Notes: generated by a model from the letters alone, not told the origin. Positions 9,602 through 21,273 are shown, counted from the first letter of the stretch. The stretch: DNA of 64,000 nucleotides from Psychrobacter raelei (GCF_022631235.3 NZ_CP093310.2:2356001-2420000), one strand, 5' to 3'. Numbers and translations are program-made.

Positions 9602-9632
9602 AAAAATGGCAGGATGCACTCCTGTCATTTTT
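9602..9632 (+). terminator. Terminator of rep
   Basis: A 13-bp stem with one G-T pair (9602-9614 with 9620-9632), 5-nt loop and T-rich 3' end. Confidence 0.85.
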
Positions 9633-9744
9633 GTTTTTACAGTTTTTAACAGGCTTATCCTATATAGATACTTTGTCTTTATAAAGCCCAATAAAAACGG
9701 TATACCATCCCTCTCCCACCTCATCAAGCAATCTAAGGGCACCT

Positions 9745-11136
9745 ATGACCAGTCAAAGCGAGAACCCCGTCAAACAAGATACCCTACCAGAGAGCTATGA
9801 TCGTGCTGAAGATAAGCTGATTTATCTACAGAGGCTGGTGGCAGACAAAGATTTGTCTACCATGGCTGAGTTCTTAAACGACCAGTCTGAGTATGAAATT
9901 GCCAGTCTATTAGAATCCTTCCCTCACGACTCGCGCCAATTGATTTGGGAGCAAGTGCCTGTTGCTCTTAAAGGCCAGGTACTGGCTGAAGTGGTCGATG
10001 ACATTCGCCCCTCCTTGATGGAAAACATGCAAGCAGAAGAAATTGAGACGCTTGCTGAAGATCTAGATGCTCAAGACATTGCTGAGATTCTAGATACCGT
10101 TGATGACAAGGTGCGCTCCGAGGTGATGTCTAATCTTGATGAAGAAATTCGCCAGCAAGTCAGCCAGCTAAATACCTATGAAGAGTATGAAGTCGGTGAC
10201 TATATGGACCCCGACACCATCCAGATTCAAGGCAATATTACGCTTGAGCAAGTCCAAAACTGGCTGCGCCAAGATGAGGATCTGCTCGATGATGAAACCC
10301 AAGAACTTATCGTGGTCGATGCCAGCCATCAGTTGTTAGGCTTATTAAGCTTGGTGGATTTAATTAAATATCCGCAGCAATCTTTAGTTGAGCAGTGGAT
10401 TGATCCAGCCATCACCATCAATGACCGAATGGACATTCAAGATGCTGCTGCAGTATTTCGCTCCTCAGATATCCGCTATGCACCCGTGGTTAATAGCTTT
10501 GGTGAATTGGTCGGTCAGCTTAATGCCGAGGACATCATGGAGATTATTCAAGATGATGTCGACAGCACCATGAAGCACTTAGCGGGTGTGAGTGATGACG
10601 AAGAGCTGTTTGCCCCTATTTTGCGTAGTGCCAAAAGCCGTAGCGTTTGGTTGGGGATTAACTTATTAACTGCGCTGCTTGCTGCTGCGGTGATCGGGCA
10701 ATTTGAAGAAGTATTGGCGCAAGTCGTTGCTTTGGCGGTATTGATGCCGGTAGTGGCCAGTATGGGCGGGATCTCTGGTAGCCAAACCCTCACTGTGGTT
10801 ATCCGCGGCCTAGCCATGGGCCAAATCGGGGGCTCAAACCGCTTATGGCTAATGAATAAAGAGCTGTGGGTGGGCGCTATTAACGGGGTCATTTGGGCGG
10901 TGATTATGGCCGCTATCGCTCAGCTTTGGTTCCATGACCCTAAGATTAGCTTGGTTATCGGCTGCGCCATTGCCATTAATATGACTGCTGCCAATGTAGC
11001 AGGGATTGGCATTCCGCTATTTTTAAAGCGCTTGGATATTGACCCTGCGCTCTCAGCCTCAGTTATCTTAACCACAGTCACTGACATTGTCGGCTTTATG
11101 TCGTTCTTAGGACTGGCCAGCTTGCTTATTTTATAA
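9745..11136 (+). CDS. mgtE: Magnesium transporter MgtE
   Basis: Mg2+-selective channel of the MgtE family, 463 aa. The N-terminal superhelical MgtE_N domain covers about residues 35-140 and is rich in acidic residues. A pair of CBS domains (about 150-270) binds Mg2+ and gates the channel. Five transmembrane helices follow from about 290 to the C-terminus, including the conserved PVVASMGGISGSQT pore motif near 335. The N-terminus is a short polar leader. The RBS is weak (AAGGGCACCT before the ATG). A modest terminator-like hairpin follows at 11190-11215. I did not find an Mg-sensing riboswitch in the 220-bp leader. Confidence 0.93.
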   Translation: MTSQSENPVKQDTLPESYDRAEDKLIYLQRLVADKDLSTMAEFLNDQSEYEIASLLESFPHDSRQLIWEQVPVALKGQVLAEVVDDIRPSLMENMQAEEIETLAEDLDAQDIAEILDTVDDKVRSEVMSNLDEEIRQQVSQLNTYEEYEVGDYMDPDTIQIQGNITLEQVQNWLRQDEDLLDDETQELIVVDASHQLLGLLSLVDLIKYPQQSLVEQWIDPAITINDRMDIQDAAAVFRSSDIRYAPVVNSFGELVGQLNAEDIMEIIQDDVDSTMKHLAGVSDDEELFAPILRSAKSRSVWLGINLLTALLAAAVIGQFEEVLAQVVALAVLMPVVASMGGISGSQTLTVVIRGLAMGQIGGSNRLWLMNKELWVGAINGVIWAVIMAAIAQLWFHDPKISLVIGCAIAINMTAANVAGIGIPLFLKRLDIDPALSASVILTTVTDIVGFMSFLGLASLLIL

Positions 11137-11189
11137 GCCAACTGCCTTTTTAAGCTATGTCATATTATACGCCCATTCATATCAGGCTG

Positions 11190-11215
11190 AGACCCTCTAT
11201 GTTAGGGTTGCTTTT
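11190..11215 (+). terminator. Weak terminator-like hairpin after mgtE
   Basis: A 5-bp stem (ACCCT at 11192-11196 with AGGGT at 11204-11208) is followed by a six-base T-run. The stem is short, so confidence is moderate. Confidence 0.4.
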
Positions 11216-11310
11216 TTGTGTCTATAGATTAGACTAATTGCGCTTTAACTCAACTGCTCAGTGCCGCCATAGGCGAATTACCCAAACATAAAATAGATAA
11301 CGGATAAGTT

Positions 11311-11775
11311 ATGAACGCTGTACAAGTTAAAATTTTAAACCCAAAAATTGGTACTGATGCTAATTTTCCTATGCCTACTCGTGCCACCGATGGCTCAGCC
11401 GGTATCGACTTACGTGCTTGTATCGATGAGCCTATTACCATTAAAGCGGGCGAAACTAAATTAATTGGTACCGGTATGGCCATCTATATCGCTGACCCCA
11501 ATTATGCCGGTATTATCCTACCACGCTCAGGCTTAGGTCATAAGCACGGTATCGTTTTGGGCAATCTTGTGGGCCTAATTGATGCCGACTATCAAGGCGA
11601 GCTGATGGTGAGTGTATGGAATCGCAGCGATACAGATTTTGTACTCAACCCTGCTGAGCGTATGGCGCAATACATGGTAGTGCCCGTAGTACGTCCAAGC
11701 TTTCAAGTGGTCGAAGAGTTTAATGAATTAAGTGCTCGTGGTGCCGGCGGCTTTGGTCATTCGGGTCGTCAGTAA
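11311..11775 (+). CDS. dut: Deoxyuridine 5'-triphosphate nucleotidohydrolase
   Basis: Hydrolyses dUTP to dUMP and pyrophosphate, keeping uracil out of DNA and supplying dTMP synthesis. At 154 aa it is a standard trimeric dUTPase. The motifs are in order: [12 protein letters not shown] (motif 1, near 28-39), [10 protein letters not shown] (motif 2, near 71), [14 protein letters not shown] (motif 3, catalytic Asp), ERMAQYMV (motif 4) and [10 protein letters not shown] (motif 5, Arg/Phe C-terminal arm). It is 60 bp upstream of the phosphohexomutase gene and probably cotranscribed. Confidence 0.97.
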   Translation: MNAVQVKILNPKIGTDANFPMPTRATDGSAGIDLRACIDEPITIKAGETKLIGTGMAIYIADPNYAGIILPRSGLGHKHGIVLGNLVGLIDADYQGELMVSVWNRSDTDFVLNPAERMAQYMVVPVVRPSFQVVEEFNELSARGAGGFGHSGRQ

Positions 11776-11850
11776 GCCAGTTTGATTTGTATTTGTTAAA
11801 AAAATATAAGATGATGAGACAGAAAAGCAATTCTGTTGGAGCCGTCCCTT

Positions 11851-13461
11851 TTGCCCAAGACCTCATTTTTAGCACAGCGAGCCTTATTTAAAGCTTACGA
11901 TATCCGTGGTAATGCTGCTTTATTTACCCCAGATTTTGTTAAAGCACTGGGCCTCGCCTTTGCTCAGGATTTAGCCGAAACTGCCCAGGCGCGCCAGGTG
12001 GTCATAGGCTATGATGTGCGTCATGGCAGCAAAAGTATTGCCGAGCAGTTTGTGCAAAGCTTATGCGAGCGAGGCATCGAGGTGATTTGGCTGGGACTTG
12101 TGACCACACCTATCATGGCGTTTTGGGCCAATAGATACCAAGGCCATGGGCTTATTGTCACAGCCAGTCATTCTGAGGGTCATATCTTGGGTATTAAATG
12201 GCTAATCTCAGGCGAGTCGCCCAGCTATGAGAGGATACAAATGCTGTACCAGCGCTTAATCTCTCAACAGCCGGCCGATGCTAGCACAGCTACGAGCACA
12301 AACCCAGCTGCTACCCCCAAAGTCATTGCGCCCAACCAAGTGGGACACACTTATGCCAATAGCGCAGCCATCGCCCTTGACAACATACGTAAGTTTCGCA
12401 GCTTAGCGTTAGTGCAACACTCGCTTAGCCAAAAAACGCCTGACCGCCTTAAGGTGGTTATCGATAGCTTAAATGGTGCCACTGGCCCCTATGTCGCCGC
12501 TTTTTTTGAGCCACATCAGAGGTTGTGCGATATTATTTTAATCAATAAAACCCCAGATGGGGACTTCCCTAAGGGCAACCCTGATCCTATGGAGGATAAG
12601 CGCCTTACCGAATTAAGTCAGGCGGTGATTGAACATCAAGCTGACTTAGGTTTGGCTTTTGATGGTGATGGGGATCGGCTGATGGTGGTGGACAATCAAG
12701 GTCACTGCTTGGCGCCAGACCATCTGTTATATCTGTTGGCGCGCGTCTCTATCGAAGACCACCAACCTGTTGAAGCCTGCCTAAATGCACCTGCACCTAT
12801 CGTACTGTTTGATGTTAAATGTACCCATCACATGCCGCAGCTTATCACAGCACTAGGAGCTGTGCCGCAAATGAGTAAGACCGGCAGCAGTATCTTGCGC
12901 CGTACGCTTCAGACCAAACAAGACAATAATCCTGACCACGCACCCATCTTATTTGCCGGTGAATTGTCGGGACATTTTTTATTCAATGACGGCTATTTTT
13001 TATTACATGATGATGCCATGTATGCAGCGCTGCGCCTACTTAATTGGCTACAATACCAAGCGCAACATGCCAAGCCAGCTCAGTTAACTGATATTCTTAA
13101 AACTCTGCCGCCCATGGTCAGCACCCCAGATGTGTATTTGCCTCTTGATGCCTATGAAGCGTCACCGCTACAGCAAAACACGCCCTTATTAAATAAGCTG
13201 ATGGCTCTTTGCGATAAGCTCAGCCAAAGCATTGAGCTGCCTAAAGGTGCGCAGTTGACCTGTATTGATGGCTTGCGTCTAGATTTTGCGCATGGATTTG
13301 GGATCATTAGACCCTCAAATACCAGTAACAGCTTAACCGTACGCTTCGCAGGCGACTCCCTATCTGATTTAAAAAGCGTGCAAGGCTACTTTGTTAAATT
13401 GTGTCACTTTATTAATGATGATTTGGCCAAGCAGGTAGCCAACATTCAGATAAAGTCCTAA
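11851..13461 (+). CDS. Phosphomannomutase/phosphoglucomutase (alpha-D-phosphohexomutase)
   Basis: Alpha-D-phosphohexomutase interconverting hexose 1- and 6-phosphates, supplying precursors for LPS and exopolysaccharides (AlgC/ManB type). It has KAYDIRG at residues 14-20, the phosphoserine loop TASHSEG (S106), the metal loop DGDGDRL near 270, the sugar-specificity loop GELSGH, and a C-terminal phosphate-binding region containing RPSNTSNS. The usual Asn after TASH is a Ser here. Residues 139-160 form a Pro/Ala/Thr-rich insert. No ATG is available: I chose TTG at 11851 because GGAG lies nine bases upstream. TTG at 11836, five codons earlier, is the alternative. Located between dut and argB. Confidence 0.85.
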   Translation: MPKTSFLAQRALFKAYDIRGNAALFTPDFVKALGLAFAQDLAETAQARQVVIGYDVRHGSKSIAEQFVQSLCERGIEVIWLGLVTTPIMAFWANRYQGHGLIVTASHSEGHILGIKWLISGESPSYERIQMLYQRLISQQPADASTATSTNPAATPKVIAPNQVGHTYANSAAIALDNIRKFRSLALVQHSLSQKTPDRLKVVIDSLNGATGPYVAAFFEPHQRLCDIILINKTPDGDFPKGNPDPMEDKRLTELSQAVIEHQADLGLAFDGDGDRLMVVDNQGHCLAPDHLLYLLARVSIEDHQPVEACLNAPAPIVLFDVKCTHHMPQLITALGAVPQMSKTGSSILRRTLQTKQDNNPDHAPILFAGELSGHFLFNDGYFLLHDDAMYAALRLLNWLQYQAQHAKPAQLTDILKTLPPMVSTPDVYLPLDAYEASPLQQNTPLLNKLMALCDKLSQSIELPKGAQLTCIDGLRLDFAHGFGIIRPSNTSNSLTVRFAGDSLSDLKSVQGYFVKLCHFINDDLAKQVANIQIKS

Positions 13462-14424
<963 letters not shown>

Positions 14425-14476
14425 TTTAGCCTTGGTCTCACTGTAATAAGTTATGACTGTAAAAGGGTATCACTGT

Positions 14477-14509
14477 AAAAAAGACGCATCCTTAGACTGC
14501 GTCTTTTTT
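14477..14509. terminator. Bidirectional terminator between argB and the ArsC-like gene
   Basis: Perfect 12-bp stem (14477-14488 with 14498-14509), 9-nt loop, A-run on the left and T-run on the right. The flanking genes converge on it. Confidence 0.93.
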
Positions 14510-14559
14510 GTGACTTACTTAGCGCGTGTAGACAGATAAAAGCTACGCTTGAGTGCCTA

Positions 14560-14925
14560 TTAATTAAAGGCTGCCTCAAACTCAGCGTCATTAAAACCGC
14601 ACAATAATAGAGACTGCCCGTTATGCTCCCCCTCGACAATAGGACGTTTAATCATACTGGTGTTGTCTATTAATAGCTCAATGGCTGCCTCAGTACTGGC
14701 ATCGGCTGCCAATTTTTGTTCATCAAAGAGCTTACGCCAAGTGGTGCCGCGTTTATTAAGGACTTTATCGATACCCAGCTCATTCACCCAGCGCTGCACA
14801 GTGGCATTATCAATGCCTTGTTTTTTATAATCATGAAACTCATAAGCAACGCCCAGCTCATCAAGTTTGCTAAATGCCTTTTTCATGGTACTGCAGGCTT
14901 TGATACCATAAATAACAATGGCCAT
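14560..14925 (-). CDS. ArsC/Spx-family protein, YffB-like
   Basis: A 121-residue thioredoxin-fold protein of the ArsC/Spx family, closest in layout to YffB. The N-terminal MAIVIYG strand leads into CSTMKK, with a single active-site-like Cys at residue 11 and no CXXC pair. WRKLF and a conserved C-terminal helical part follow. True arsenate reductases carry an extra Arg triad that I do not see, so arsenate reduction is doubtful; a glutathione-dependent thiol reductase role is the usual guess. The frame is open 26 codons upstream, but the ATG at 14923-14925 has AGGAGAG directly before it and matches the family start. Convergent with argB. Confidence 0.85.
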   Translation of the reverse strand: MAIVIYGIKACSTMKKAFSKLDELGVAYEFHDYKKQGIDNATVQRWVNELGIDKVLNKRGTTWRKLFDEQKLAADASTEAAIELLIDNTSMIKRPIVEGEHNGQSLLLCGFNDAEFEAAFN

Positions 14926-15187
14926 AAGGCTCTCCTTTAAAGTGTTAATGGGATACAGTGATGTTAAAAATAAAGGGGCTTGACTTGCAACCTTTAATTG
15001 CAAACACTCAAAATTAGGGTTAAGGGTGGCATAAGCTTAATACTTCATAGCTCACAAAGCCAATATCCGGTTAAAATTGGCGCTTACCATCGCAATTTTG
15101 GTCAATTTGCGCTATTCTAGCGTATCTATTTTTGCTTATTATTAATTCTCAAAACCTTCATAAAAAACATCTAACCTAGAGCCTATT

Positions 15188-17845
15188 ATGAGCACTACAG
15201 CACCTGAACAAAACAATCCAAACCATTATCACCCTCAAGCCATTGAAGCTGAGCAGCAAGCCAAGTGGGCGGCTGACAAACGCTTCGAGGTGAGCAACGA
15301 CATCAGTAAAGATGCCAACACCCGCTACATGCTTTCTATGTTTCCCTATCCAAGTGGCAAGCTACACATGGGACATGTGCGTAATTACACCATCTCAGAT
15401 GTATTAAGCCGTTACTACCGTCTAAAAGGCGATCAGGTTCTACAGCCTATGGGCTGGGATGCCTTTGGTATGCCTGCTGAAAATGCCGCCATTGCCAACC
15501 AAGTTGCGCCTGCTAAATGGACCTTCTCCAACATTGATAACATGCGCGCCCAGTTAAAGACTTTGGGTCTATCAATTGACTGGTCACGTGAGTTTGCTAC
15601 GTGCACCCCTGAGTATTATCGCTGGGAGCAGTGGTTCTTCTTACAACTATACAAAAAAGGCTTAGTATACAAAAAATTGGCCACAGTAAACTGGGATCCC
15701 GTCGACAACACAGTATTAGCCAATGAACAAGTGGTTGATGGCAAAGGCTGGCGCAGTGGTGCACCGGTTGAAAAGCGCGACATTCCTATGTATTACTTCA
15801 AGATTACCGACTATGCCGATGAGCTACTAGATGATCTAGACAAGCTTGAAGGCCAGTGGCCAAGCGATGTGATTACTATGCAGCGCAACTGGATTGGTCG
15901 CAGCCAAGGTATGGAGGTGCATTTCCCTTACAAAAACAGCGATGACATCAGCACGTTAGATGTGTTCACCACTCGTCCCGATACATTGATGGGTGTGACT
16001 TACGTGGCGGTAGCCGCTGAGCACCGTTTGGCCAAATTAGCTGCTGAAAAAGATCCAAAAATTGCTGAGTTTTGTGAGCTGTGCAAAAAAGGCTCTGTGG
16101 CAGAGGCCGACCTTGCCAAAGCTGAAAAAATCGGTATGGATACTGGCCTGACTGTTACTCACCCCTTGACCGGTGAAGAAGTGCCGGTATGGGTAGCCAA
16201 CTATGTGCTTATGAGCTATGGCTCAGGTGCGGTGATGGCAGTTCCTGCTCATGACGAGCGTGATTTCGAGTTTGCCAAAAAATACAACCTACCGATAAAA
16301 ACTGTTATCAAAACACCTGAAGACCACGAAGGCGCTTATACTGAACGTGGAACTTTGGTCAACTCAGGTGAGTTTGATGGTTTGGATTTTGACGGCTCAT
16401 TTGAAGCGATGTTGGCCAAACTTGAGCCACAAAAGCTGGCCGCTCGTAAGATTCAGTACCGTCTGCGCGACTGGGGCGTGTCTCGTCAGCGCTACTGGGG
16501 CTGCCCAATTCCAATGATTAACTGTGAATATTGTGGCAACGTGCCGGTGGACGAAGCTGATCTGCCGATTAAGCTGCCTACCGATGTTGTGCCTGATGGC
16601 CGTGGTAACCCATTAAAAAACATCCCTGAATTTGTGAATACCACGTGTCCAAAATGTGGTGGCCCTGCTGAGCGTGAGACCGATACCTTCGATACCTTTA
16701 TGGAATCAAGCTGGTACTACGCACGCTTTGCCAGCCCCAACGACGACACCCAAATGGTCGAAAAAGCTGCTGCAGATAAGTGGCTGCCTGTAGATCAGTA
16801 CGTGGGCGGCGTTGAGCACGCGGTTATGCACCTATTATATGCCCGCTTCTATCATAAGCTTATGCGTGATGAGGGCTTGGTCTCAGGCGATGAGCCTTTC
16901 AAAAACCTGCTGACCCAAGGCATGGTATTGGCGGGCACCTTGTATCGTGACAATCCTGAAGGGGGTAAGACCTACTACTTCGCTGATGATGTAGAAATCA
17001 GCTATGATGATCGTGGCCAGCCCACTCAGGCTATTTTAAAAGCTGACGGTCAGCCGGTGACCATTGGTAAAATTGAGAAGATGTCAAAGTCGAAAAACAA
17101 CGGCGTAGACCCTCAAACCACCATTGATCAGTATGGGGCAGACACCGTGCGTCTATACACCTTATTTGCCGCCCCTGCCGATCAAACTCTTGAGTGGTCA
17201 GATGACTCATTAAAAGGCCCTTACAACTTCTTGAAAAAAGTCTGGCGTGAGACACAGTCGCACCTAGAAGCCACCCAAGAGTTAGGCCTACAAGTCGCCA
17301 ATTTGCCAGCTGCTTCGAGCATTGATGCCAGTCAATTAGACAGCCTAGCCAAAGGCCTTCGCCGTAAGACACACGAAGTAATTACTAAGATTGATAATGA
17401 CTTGGGTGAGCGCCTGTCATTGAACACGCCGGTTTCAAGCTTAATGGAATTGGCCAATGAAATTGGCACTTTTATCAGCAAAAACCAACAAATTAATGAG
17501 CACACTTTGGCAGTACAACATGAAGCCTTAGTCACCTTATTAACCCTATTATCAGTCTATGCACCGCATATTGGCGAGCATTTACTTGAAAAACTAGGCG
17601 TAGATACCACTCGCCTACGCTACCCTGAAGCCGATAGCGCCGCCTTAGTACAAGACACCATCACCATGGTAGTTCAGGTCAACGGTAAAGTACGAGGTAA
17701 GATGGAAGTAGCACCAGGCACTGATGCTGAGTCACTAAAAGCTCAAGCCAAAGCGATTGAGAGTGTGGCCAAATACTTAACAGGCGACATCAAAAAAGAA
17801 ATCGTGGTGCCCAATAAGCTGGTCAACATTGTAGTGGCAGGTTAA
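15188..17845 (+). CDS. leuS: Leucyl-tRNA synthetase
   Basis: Class I aminoacyl-tRNA synthetase charging tRNA-Leu. Length 885 aa, typical of bacterial LeuRS. The HIGH-type signature is [11 protein letters not shown] (about 55-65), the editing (CP1) domain covers roughly 230-420, and the KMSKS loop is KMSKSKNN near 633. The anticodon-binding domain and a C-terminal domain follow. Two CXXC-like pairs (CEYCG and CPKCGG, about 450-490) suggest a small zinc ribbon. It heads a tight cluster: lptE starts three bases after the stop and holA follows closely, an arrangement widespread in gamma-proteobacteria. Confidence 0.98.
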   Translation: MSTTAPEQNNPNHYHPQAIEAEQQAKWAADKRFEVSNDISKDANTRYMLSMFPYPSGKLHMGHVRNYTISDVLSRYYRLKGDQVLQPMGWDAFGMPAENAAIANQVAPAKWTFSNIDNMRAQLKTLGLSIDWSREFATCTPEYYRWEQWFFLQLYKKGLVYKKLATVNWDPVDNTVLANEQVVDGKGWRSGAPVEKRDIPMYYFKITDYADELLDDLDKLEGQWPSDVITMQRNWIGRSQGMEVHFPYKNSDDISTLDVFTTRPDTLMGVTYVAVAAEHRLAKLAAEKDPKIAEFCELCKKGSVAEADLAKAEKIGMDTGLTVTHPLTGEEVPVWVANYVLMSYGSGAVMAVPAHDERDFEFAKKYNLPIKTVIKTPEDHEGAYTERGTLVNSGEFDGLDFDGSFEAMLAKLEPQKLAARKIQYRLRDWGVSRQRYWGCPIPMINCEYCGNVPVDEADLPIKLPTDVVPDGRGNPLKNIPEFVNTTCPKCGGPAERETDTFDTFMESSWYYARFASPNDDTQMVEKAAADKWLPVDQYVGGVEHAVMHLLYARFYHKLMRDEGLVSGDEPFKNLLTQGMVLAGTLYRDNPEGGKTYYFADDVEISYDDRGQPTQAILKADGQPVTIGKIEKMSKSKNNGVDPQTTIDQYGADTVRLYTLFAAPADQTLEWSDDSLKGPYNFLKKVWRETQSHLEATQELGLQVANLPAASSIDASQLDSLAKGLRRKTHEVITKIDNDLGERLSLNTPVSSLMELANEIGTFISKNQQINEHTLAVQHEALVTLLTLLSVYAPHIGEHLLEKLGVDTTRLRYPEADSAALVQDTITMVVQVNGKVRGKMEVAPGTDAESLKAQAKAIESVAKYLTGDIKKEIVVPNKLVNIVVAG

Positions 17846-17848
17846 CTC

Positions 17849-18538
17849 ATGACTCATTTGGTAACAGCCCCAACTCACAAGCAAAGTGATAAGCATCGTG
17901 GTCTATCCACTATGCTTATCACTGCTGTACTGCTGGGCTCACCGCTTTTGCTCAGCAGTTGCGGCTTTCATCTGCGTGGCTACGATGCACCTATGGCCTA
18001 CTCAGTGGGTAGTACAGTGCTTAGTATCAATGAAGATGATATCGTAAGCTTTCGTATCAAGCGCCCCTTAAAGCAGCGCTTGAATGCTGTGGGTATCAAT
18101 GTGGTCGATGATATTGGCCGCCAGATCAATAGCAGTAATCAGCTTTATACCTCGACCATTAAGGTCAGTAACGTACAGCTTAAACGTTATGAGCTGGTCG
18201 GGGTACTGACCGAGGTACGTCTGGTGTTATCAGCCGATGTCATCTACGAGACCTTGAATAATAGCGATGGCGCTTCAAGCGCACCCATGATTGTCAAAAA
18301 CAAGGTGCAGGTAGAGCGTACTTATCAGTTCGATGAGGCCTCTGTGAGTATTGAGGACAAGCAAGGTGCTCAAATTCAAGATTGGCTGTATGACAACTTA
18401 TCTCAGCGTATTGCAGATCAATATGTGGCCTTAAGCCTACCTAGGGTAGCGCCTGAAGCGAGCGCTAAACAAAACCCTAAGCCTTTGGTAGTCGCCCCAA
18501 AATCTGATGCTAGTACCAATGCCGAGCTTGTCCCTTAA
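17849..18538 (+). CDS. lptE: LPS-assembly lipoprotein LptE
   Basis: Outer-membrane lipoprotein that plugs the LptD barrel and helps insert lipopolysaccharide into the outer leaflet. Length 229 aa. A basic n-region is followed by a hydrophobic stretch and a lipobox LSSC with Cys38 as the predicted lipidated residue, then GFHLRGYD, the typical LptE opening. The C-terminal 25-30 residues are Pro/Ala/Lys-rich and probably disordered. The gene lies between leuS and holA with very short gaps, the conserved gammaproteobacterial order, which supports the call despite low sequence conservation. Confidence 0.92.
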   Translation: MTHLVTAPTHKQSDKHRGLSTMLITAVLLGSPLLLSSCGFHLRGYDAPMAYSVGSTVLSINEDDIVSFRIKRPLKQRLNAVGINVVDDIGRQINSSNQLYTSTIKVSNVQLKRYELVGVLTEVRLVLSADVIYETLNNSDGASSAPMIVKNKVQVERTYQFDEASVSIEDKQGAQIQDWLYDNLSQRIADQYVALSLPRVAPEASAKQNPKPLVVAPKSDASTNAELVP

Positions 18539-18541
18539 GCC

Positions 18542-19609
18542 ATGCAAGATACCTTTTTAAACGTTTATCCTAAGCTTTTGCTACCTAGCAACATCCGGCC
18601 CACCGGACTGTGGTTGGGGCATGGTGATGAGCCCCTGTTACAGCAGTGGCTCATTGATGCCATGCGTATTATTTGGCAGTCTCAAAGCTTAGTGGTCAAA
18701 CGCGTTGAACTGGTCTCTGCCAAAACGTGGCAAGAGGTGTTAAGCGAGCTTAATAGCTTGTCATTATTCGATGACGCTACGGCGATTATCGTCACTGGCA
18801 ATCACAAGCCAGATAAGTCGGTACAAGACGAACTGACTGCTTTTGCCACTGATGCCAACACAGGTAATAACCCAAACAGCGTGTTATGGCTCACCGCCAA
18901 AGTCGATAACCGAGCCAAATCAAGCAAGTGGTATCAGCCATTTGCTCAATTAGGTCATGTTATCGATTGCAACTTATACAATGAAAATCAGCGCCAGCAA
19001 CTGTTGCAGATTCACGCTCATCGCTTTGGCTTAGCTTTGGTGCCAGAAGCGTGGCAGTTTTTAATGATGCAAACAGAGCATCATCTGCTCAGCGCTTATC
19101 AAGCCCTTTGGCGCCTATCTTATTTATTCTCACCGCAAATTCCATCCCAAGCAGAGCGCGAATTGAATGCTCAAGATACCCCTGCCCCGCCTCTGATTAC
19201 CATAGATGTCGAGGCATTACAAAGTGCGCTGGTCAGTGACGCTCAGTACAGTGTCTTTGATTTGTCGGATGCCATGCTGGCCGGTAATGCAGCGCAAGTG
19301 GTCAAAATTATTGAGCAGTTAAAATCTACTGAAGAACCTACGCCTTTGGTATTGTGGGCCATCAGCAAAGATATGCGCCTTATCATGCAGCTCATGAGCG
19401 GGCAAGATGCACAAAGCCTAGGGATTTGGAGCAGCAAGCACGCGTTATATCACTCTGCTTGTCGTCGCCAAAGCTTACACAGTATTGCAGATTGGCCGGA
19501 TATCTTGTATCAATGTGACAAAGCAGTTAAAGGCTTGGTGCGTCAGCCAGCTTGGGAGCTAATTTTACAAGCTGCCTTGCGGGTAACCGGCGTGCGGTTG
19601 TTTGCTTGA
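18542..19609 (+). CDS. holA: DNA polymerase III subunit delta
   Basis: Delta subunit of the clamp loader, which opens the beta sliding clamp. Length 355 aa. The N-terminal AAA+-like fold lacks a functional Walker A, as usual for delta. Recognisable sections are the SLFDDATAIIV strand and the C-terminal helical collar with PTPLVLWAISKDMRL, typical of HolA. It starts three bases after the lptE stop and is translated with it. No clear terminator follows; the next gene, macA, is 269 bp away. Confidence 0.93.
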   Translation: MQDTFLNVYPKLLLPSNIRPTGLWLGHGDEPLLQQWLIDAMRIIWQSQSLVVKRVELVSAKTWQEVLSELNSLSLFDDATAIIVTGNHKPDKSVQDELTAFATDANTGNNPNSVLWLTAKVDNRAKSSKWYQPFAQLGHVIDCNLYNENQRQQLLQIHAHRFGLALVPEAWQFLMMQTEHHLLSAYQALWRLSYLFSPQIPSQAERELNAQDTPAPPLITIDVEALQSALVSDAQYSVFDLSDAMLAGNAAQVVKIIEQLKSTEEPTPLVLWAISKDMRLIMQLMSGQDAQSLGIWSSKHALYHSACRRQSLHSIADWPDILYQCDKAVKGLVRQPAWELILQAALRVTGVRLFA

Positions 19610-19878
19610 AACATTAGTTATCATAAATCGTGAGGATTTGTACGTTAACATTATCATACCCTCTATCTTTGATACACCTTCCTTGTTTACCTCCTTTATG
19701 TCCTCAATCTGATATATTCAATGTACAACTTATTCTGGATAATAGTTTACCTATTATTCAGACATATTTATGCTGTAACCTTTCTTAAACTTAATGCCAT
19801 GGTCTTTTTTGACCAGTGCGCTATATTAGGTTATTTAAAATTTAGTAATCCTTTTAAAATCTGGTTCCGGACTGTGTT

Positions 19879-21273
19879 ATGGCCTTCATTTCCAATCAAA
19901 AAACTCGAAAGTCTGTTATTAAATGGACCATTATTGCCCTTATTGCGCTCGCTTTGGCTGTCTTAGCTTATAACAAATTTAAACCCAAACAAGAAGAAAC
20001 CAATTATATTACTGCCACCGCTGAGATGGGTGATGTTGAAAATAATGTCATGGCATCAGGCAAGGTCAAAGCCTTGAATACAGTAGATGTAGGTGCCCAG
20101 GTCTCAGGTGAAGTGACTAAGCTGTTTGTGGATGTGGGTGATGAGGTCAAAAAAGGCGACTTAATTGCCCAAATCGACCAAGTCACTCAAAAGAACAATC
20201 TTTCAAATCAGCAGGCCACCTTAGAGCAAGGCCGCGCCGCGCTTCAAAGTGCTCAAGCAGACTACTATAGTCGCAAAGCAGGATTAGAGAGTGCCCAGGC
20301 CGATCTTGCCAGCCGAGAGGCAGACTTAAAACAGGCTCAATCTGATTATGCCAGACTACGTCCACTACTTGCGATGGATGCCATCAGTCAGCAAGAGGTG
20401 GAGAATGCCCGTACCACTGTCGAAAAAGCTCAAGCCAGTGTGGCCGCCGCAAAAGCAGCTATTAAAACCGCCCAAGCGGCACTCATTACCGCTCAGTCCA
20501 ATATCGCAAGCAGTGAAGCTGACGTGCGAAAAGCCCAAACCAACTTAGACACTGCCAGTACAGACTTAGGCTACACCACCATTCGTGCACCCATGGATGG
20601 CACCGTCGTGGCTGTGGTCACCGAACAAGGTACAACGGTAAATGCCAATCAAGCGGCACCCACCATCGTCAAATTAGCCGACTTATCAACCGTCCGTATT
20701 AATGCGCAAATCTCGGAGGCAGATGTCATTAACGTAAAAGCCGGTATGCCTGTGTACTTTAATACCATCGGTGATCCGGACAAAAAATACGATGCGATCT
20801 TAACTGCTGTTGAGCCTGCACCGGAACAAATCAGTGATACCAGCTCCACCGACTCGGCGATTTACTATGTTGGTTATATTGAAGTGCCCAACCCCGAGCG
20901 TCGTTTTCGTATTGATATGACCGCACAGGTCTATGTGATCATTGATAAGGCCACCAATACCTTGCTTGTACCCTCTGCTGCGATCAAAAAAGGCCCTAAC
21001 AAAGGCGCTTCTGGCGCAGCAAGATCTAGATCTGGCGCTGGCGGCAACAATAAGGCAGCTTCAGCCGCTCCAGCACCAGTCAAAGGTCCCTATGTGCGCG
21101 TGCTTAATGCCGATGGTAGTGTAGAAAATCGTGCGGTCAAAGTAGGTATTGATAACCGAGTCAACGCCCAGATTTTAAGCGGCCTAAAACGAGGAGAGAC
21201 GGTCATTATTGGTGAAAACTCAGGCGCCAAGGACAGTGGCAGAGGCCAACGTAGTCGCCCACCTGGCATGTAA
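19879..21273 (+). CDS. macA: MacA-like periplasmic adaptor (efflux RND/ABC adaptor)
   Basis: Membrane-fusion (HlyD/MacA) protein linking the MacB ABC transporter to an outer-membrane channel. Length 464 aa. It has a single N-terminal transmembrane anchor (about 15-33), a lipoyl half near MASGKVKALNTVDVGAQVSGEV, and a long Ala/Gln/Ser-rich coiled-coil hairpin (about 105-225) with many AQADL-type heptads. The second lipoyl half (YTTIRAPMDGTV) and beta-barrel domains follow. An extra Gly/Ser/Ala-rich loop (about 373-395) interrupts the C-terminal membrane-proximal domain. macB follows after 208 bp. No TolC-type gene is in the window. Confidence 0.93.
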   Translation: MAFISNQKTRKSVIKWTIIALIALALAVLAYNKFKPKQEETNYITATAEMGDVENNVMASGKVKALNTVDVGAQVSGEVTKLFVDVGDEVKKGDLIAQIDQVTQKNNLSNQQATLEQGRAALQSAQADYYSRKAGLESAQADLASREADLKQAQSDYARLRPLLAMDAISQQEVENARTTVEKAQASVAAAKAAIKTAQAALITAQSNIASSEADVRKAQTNLDTASTDLGYTTIRAPMDGTVVAVVTEQGTTVNANQAAPTIVKLADLSTVRINAQISEADVINVKAGMPVYFNTIGDPDKKYDAILTAVEPAPEQISDTSSTDSAIYYVGYIEVPNPERRFRIDMTAQVYVIIDKATNTLLVPSAAIKKGPNKGASGAARSRSGAGGNNKAASAAPAPVKGPYVRVLNADGSVENRAVKVGIDNRVNAQILSGLKRGETVIIGENSGAKDSGRGQRSRPPGM

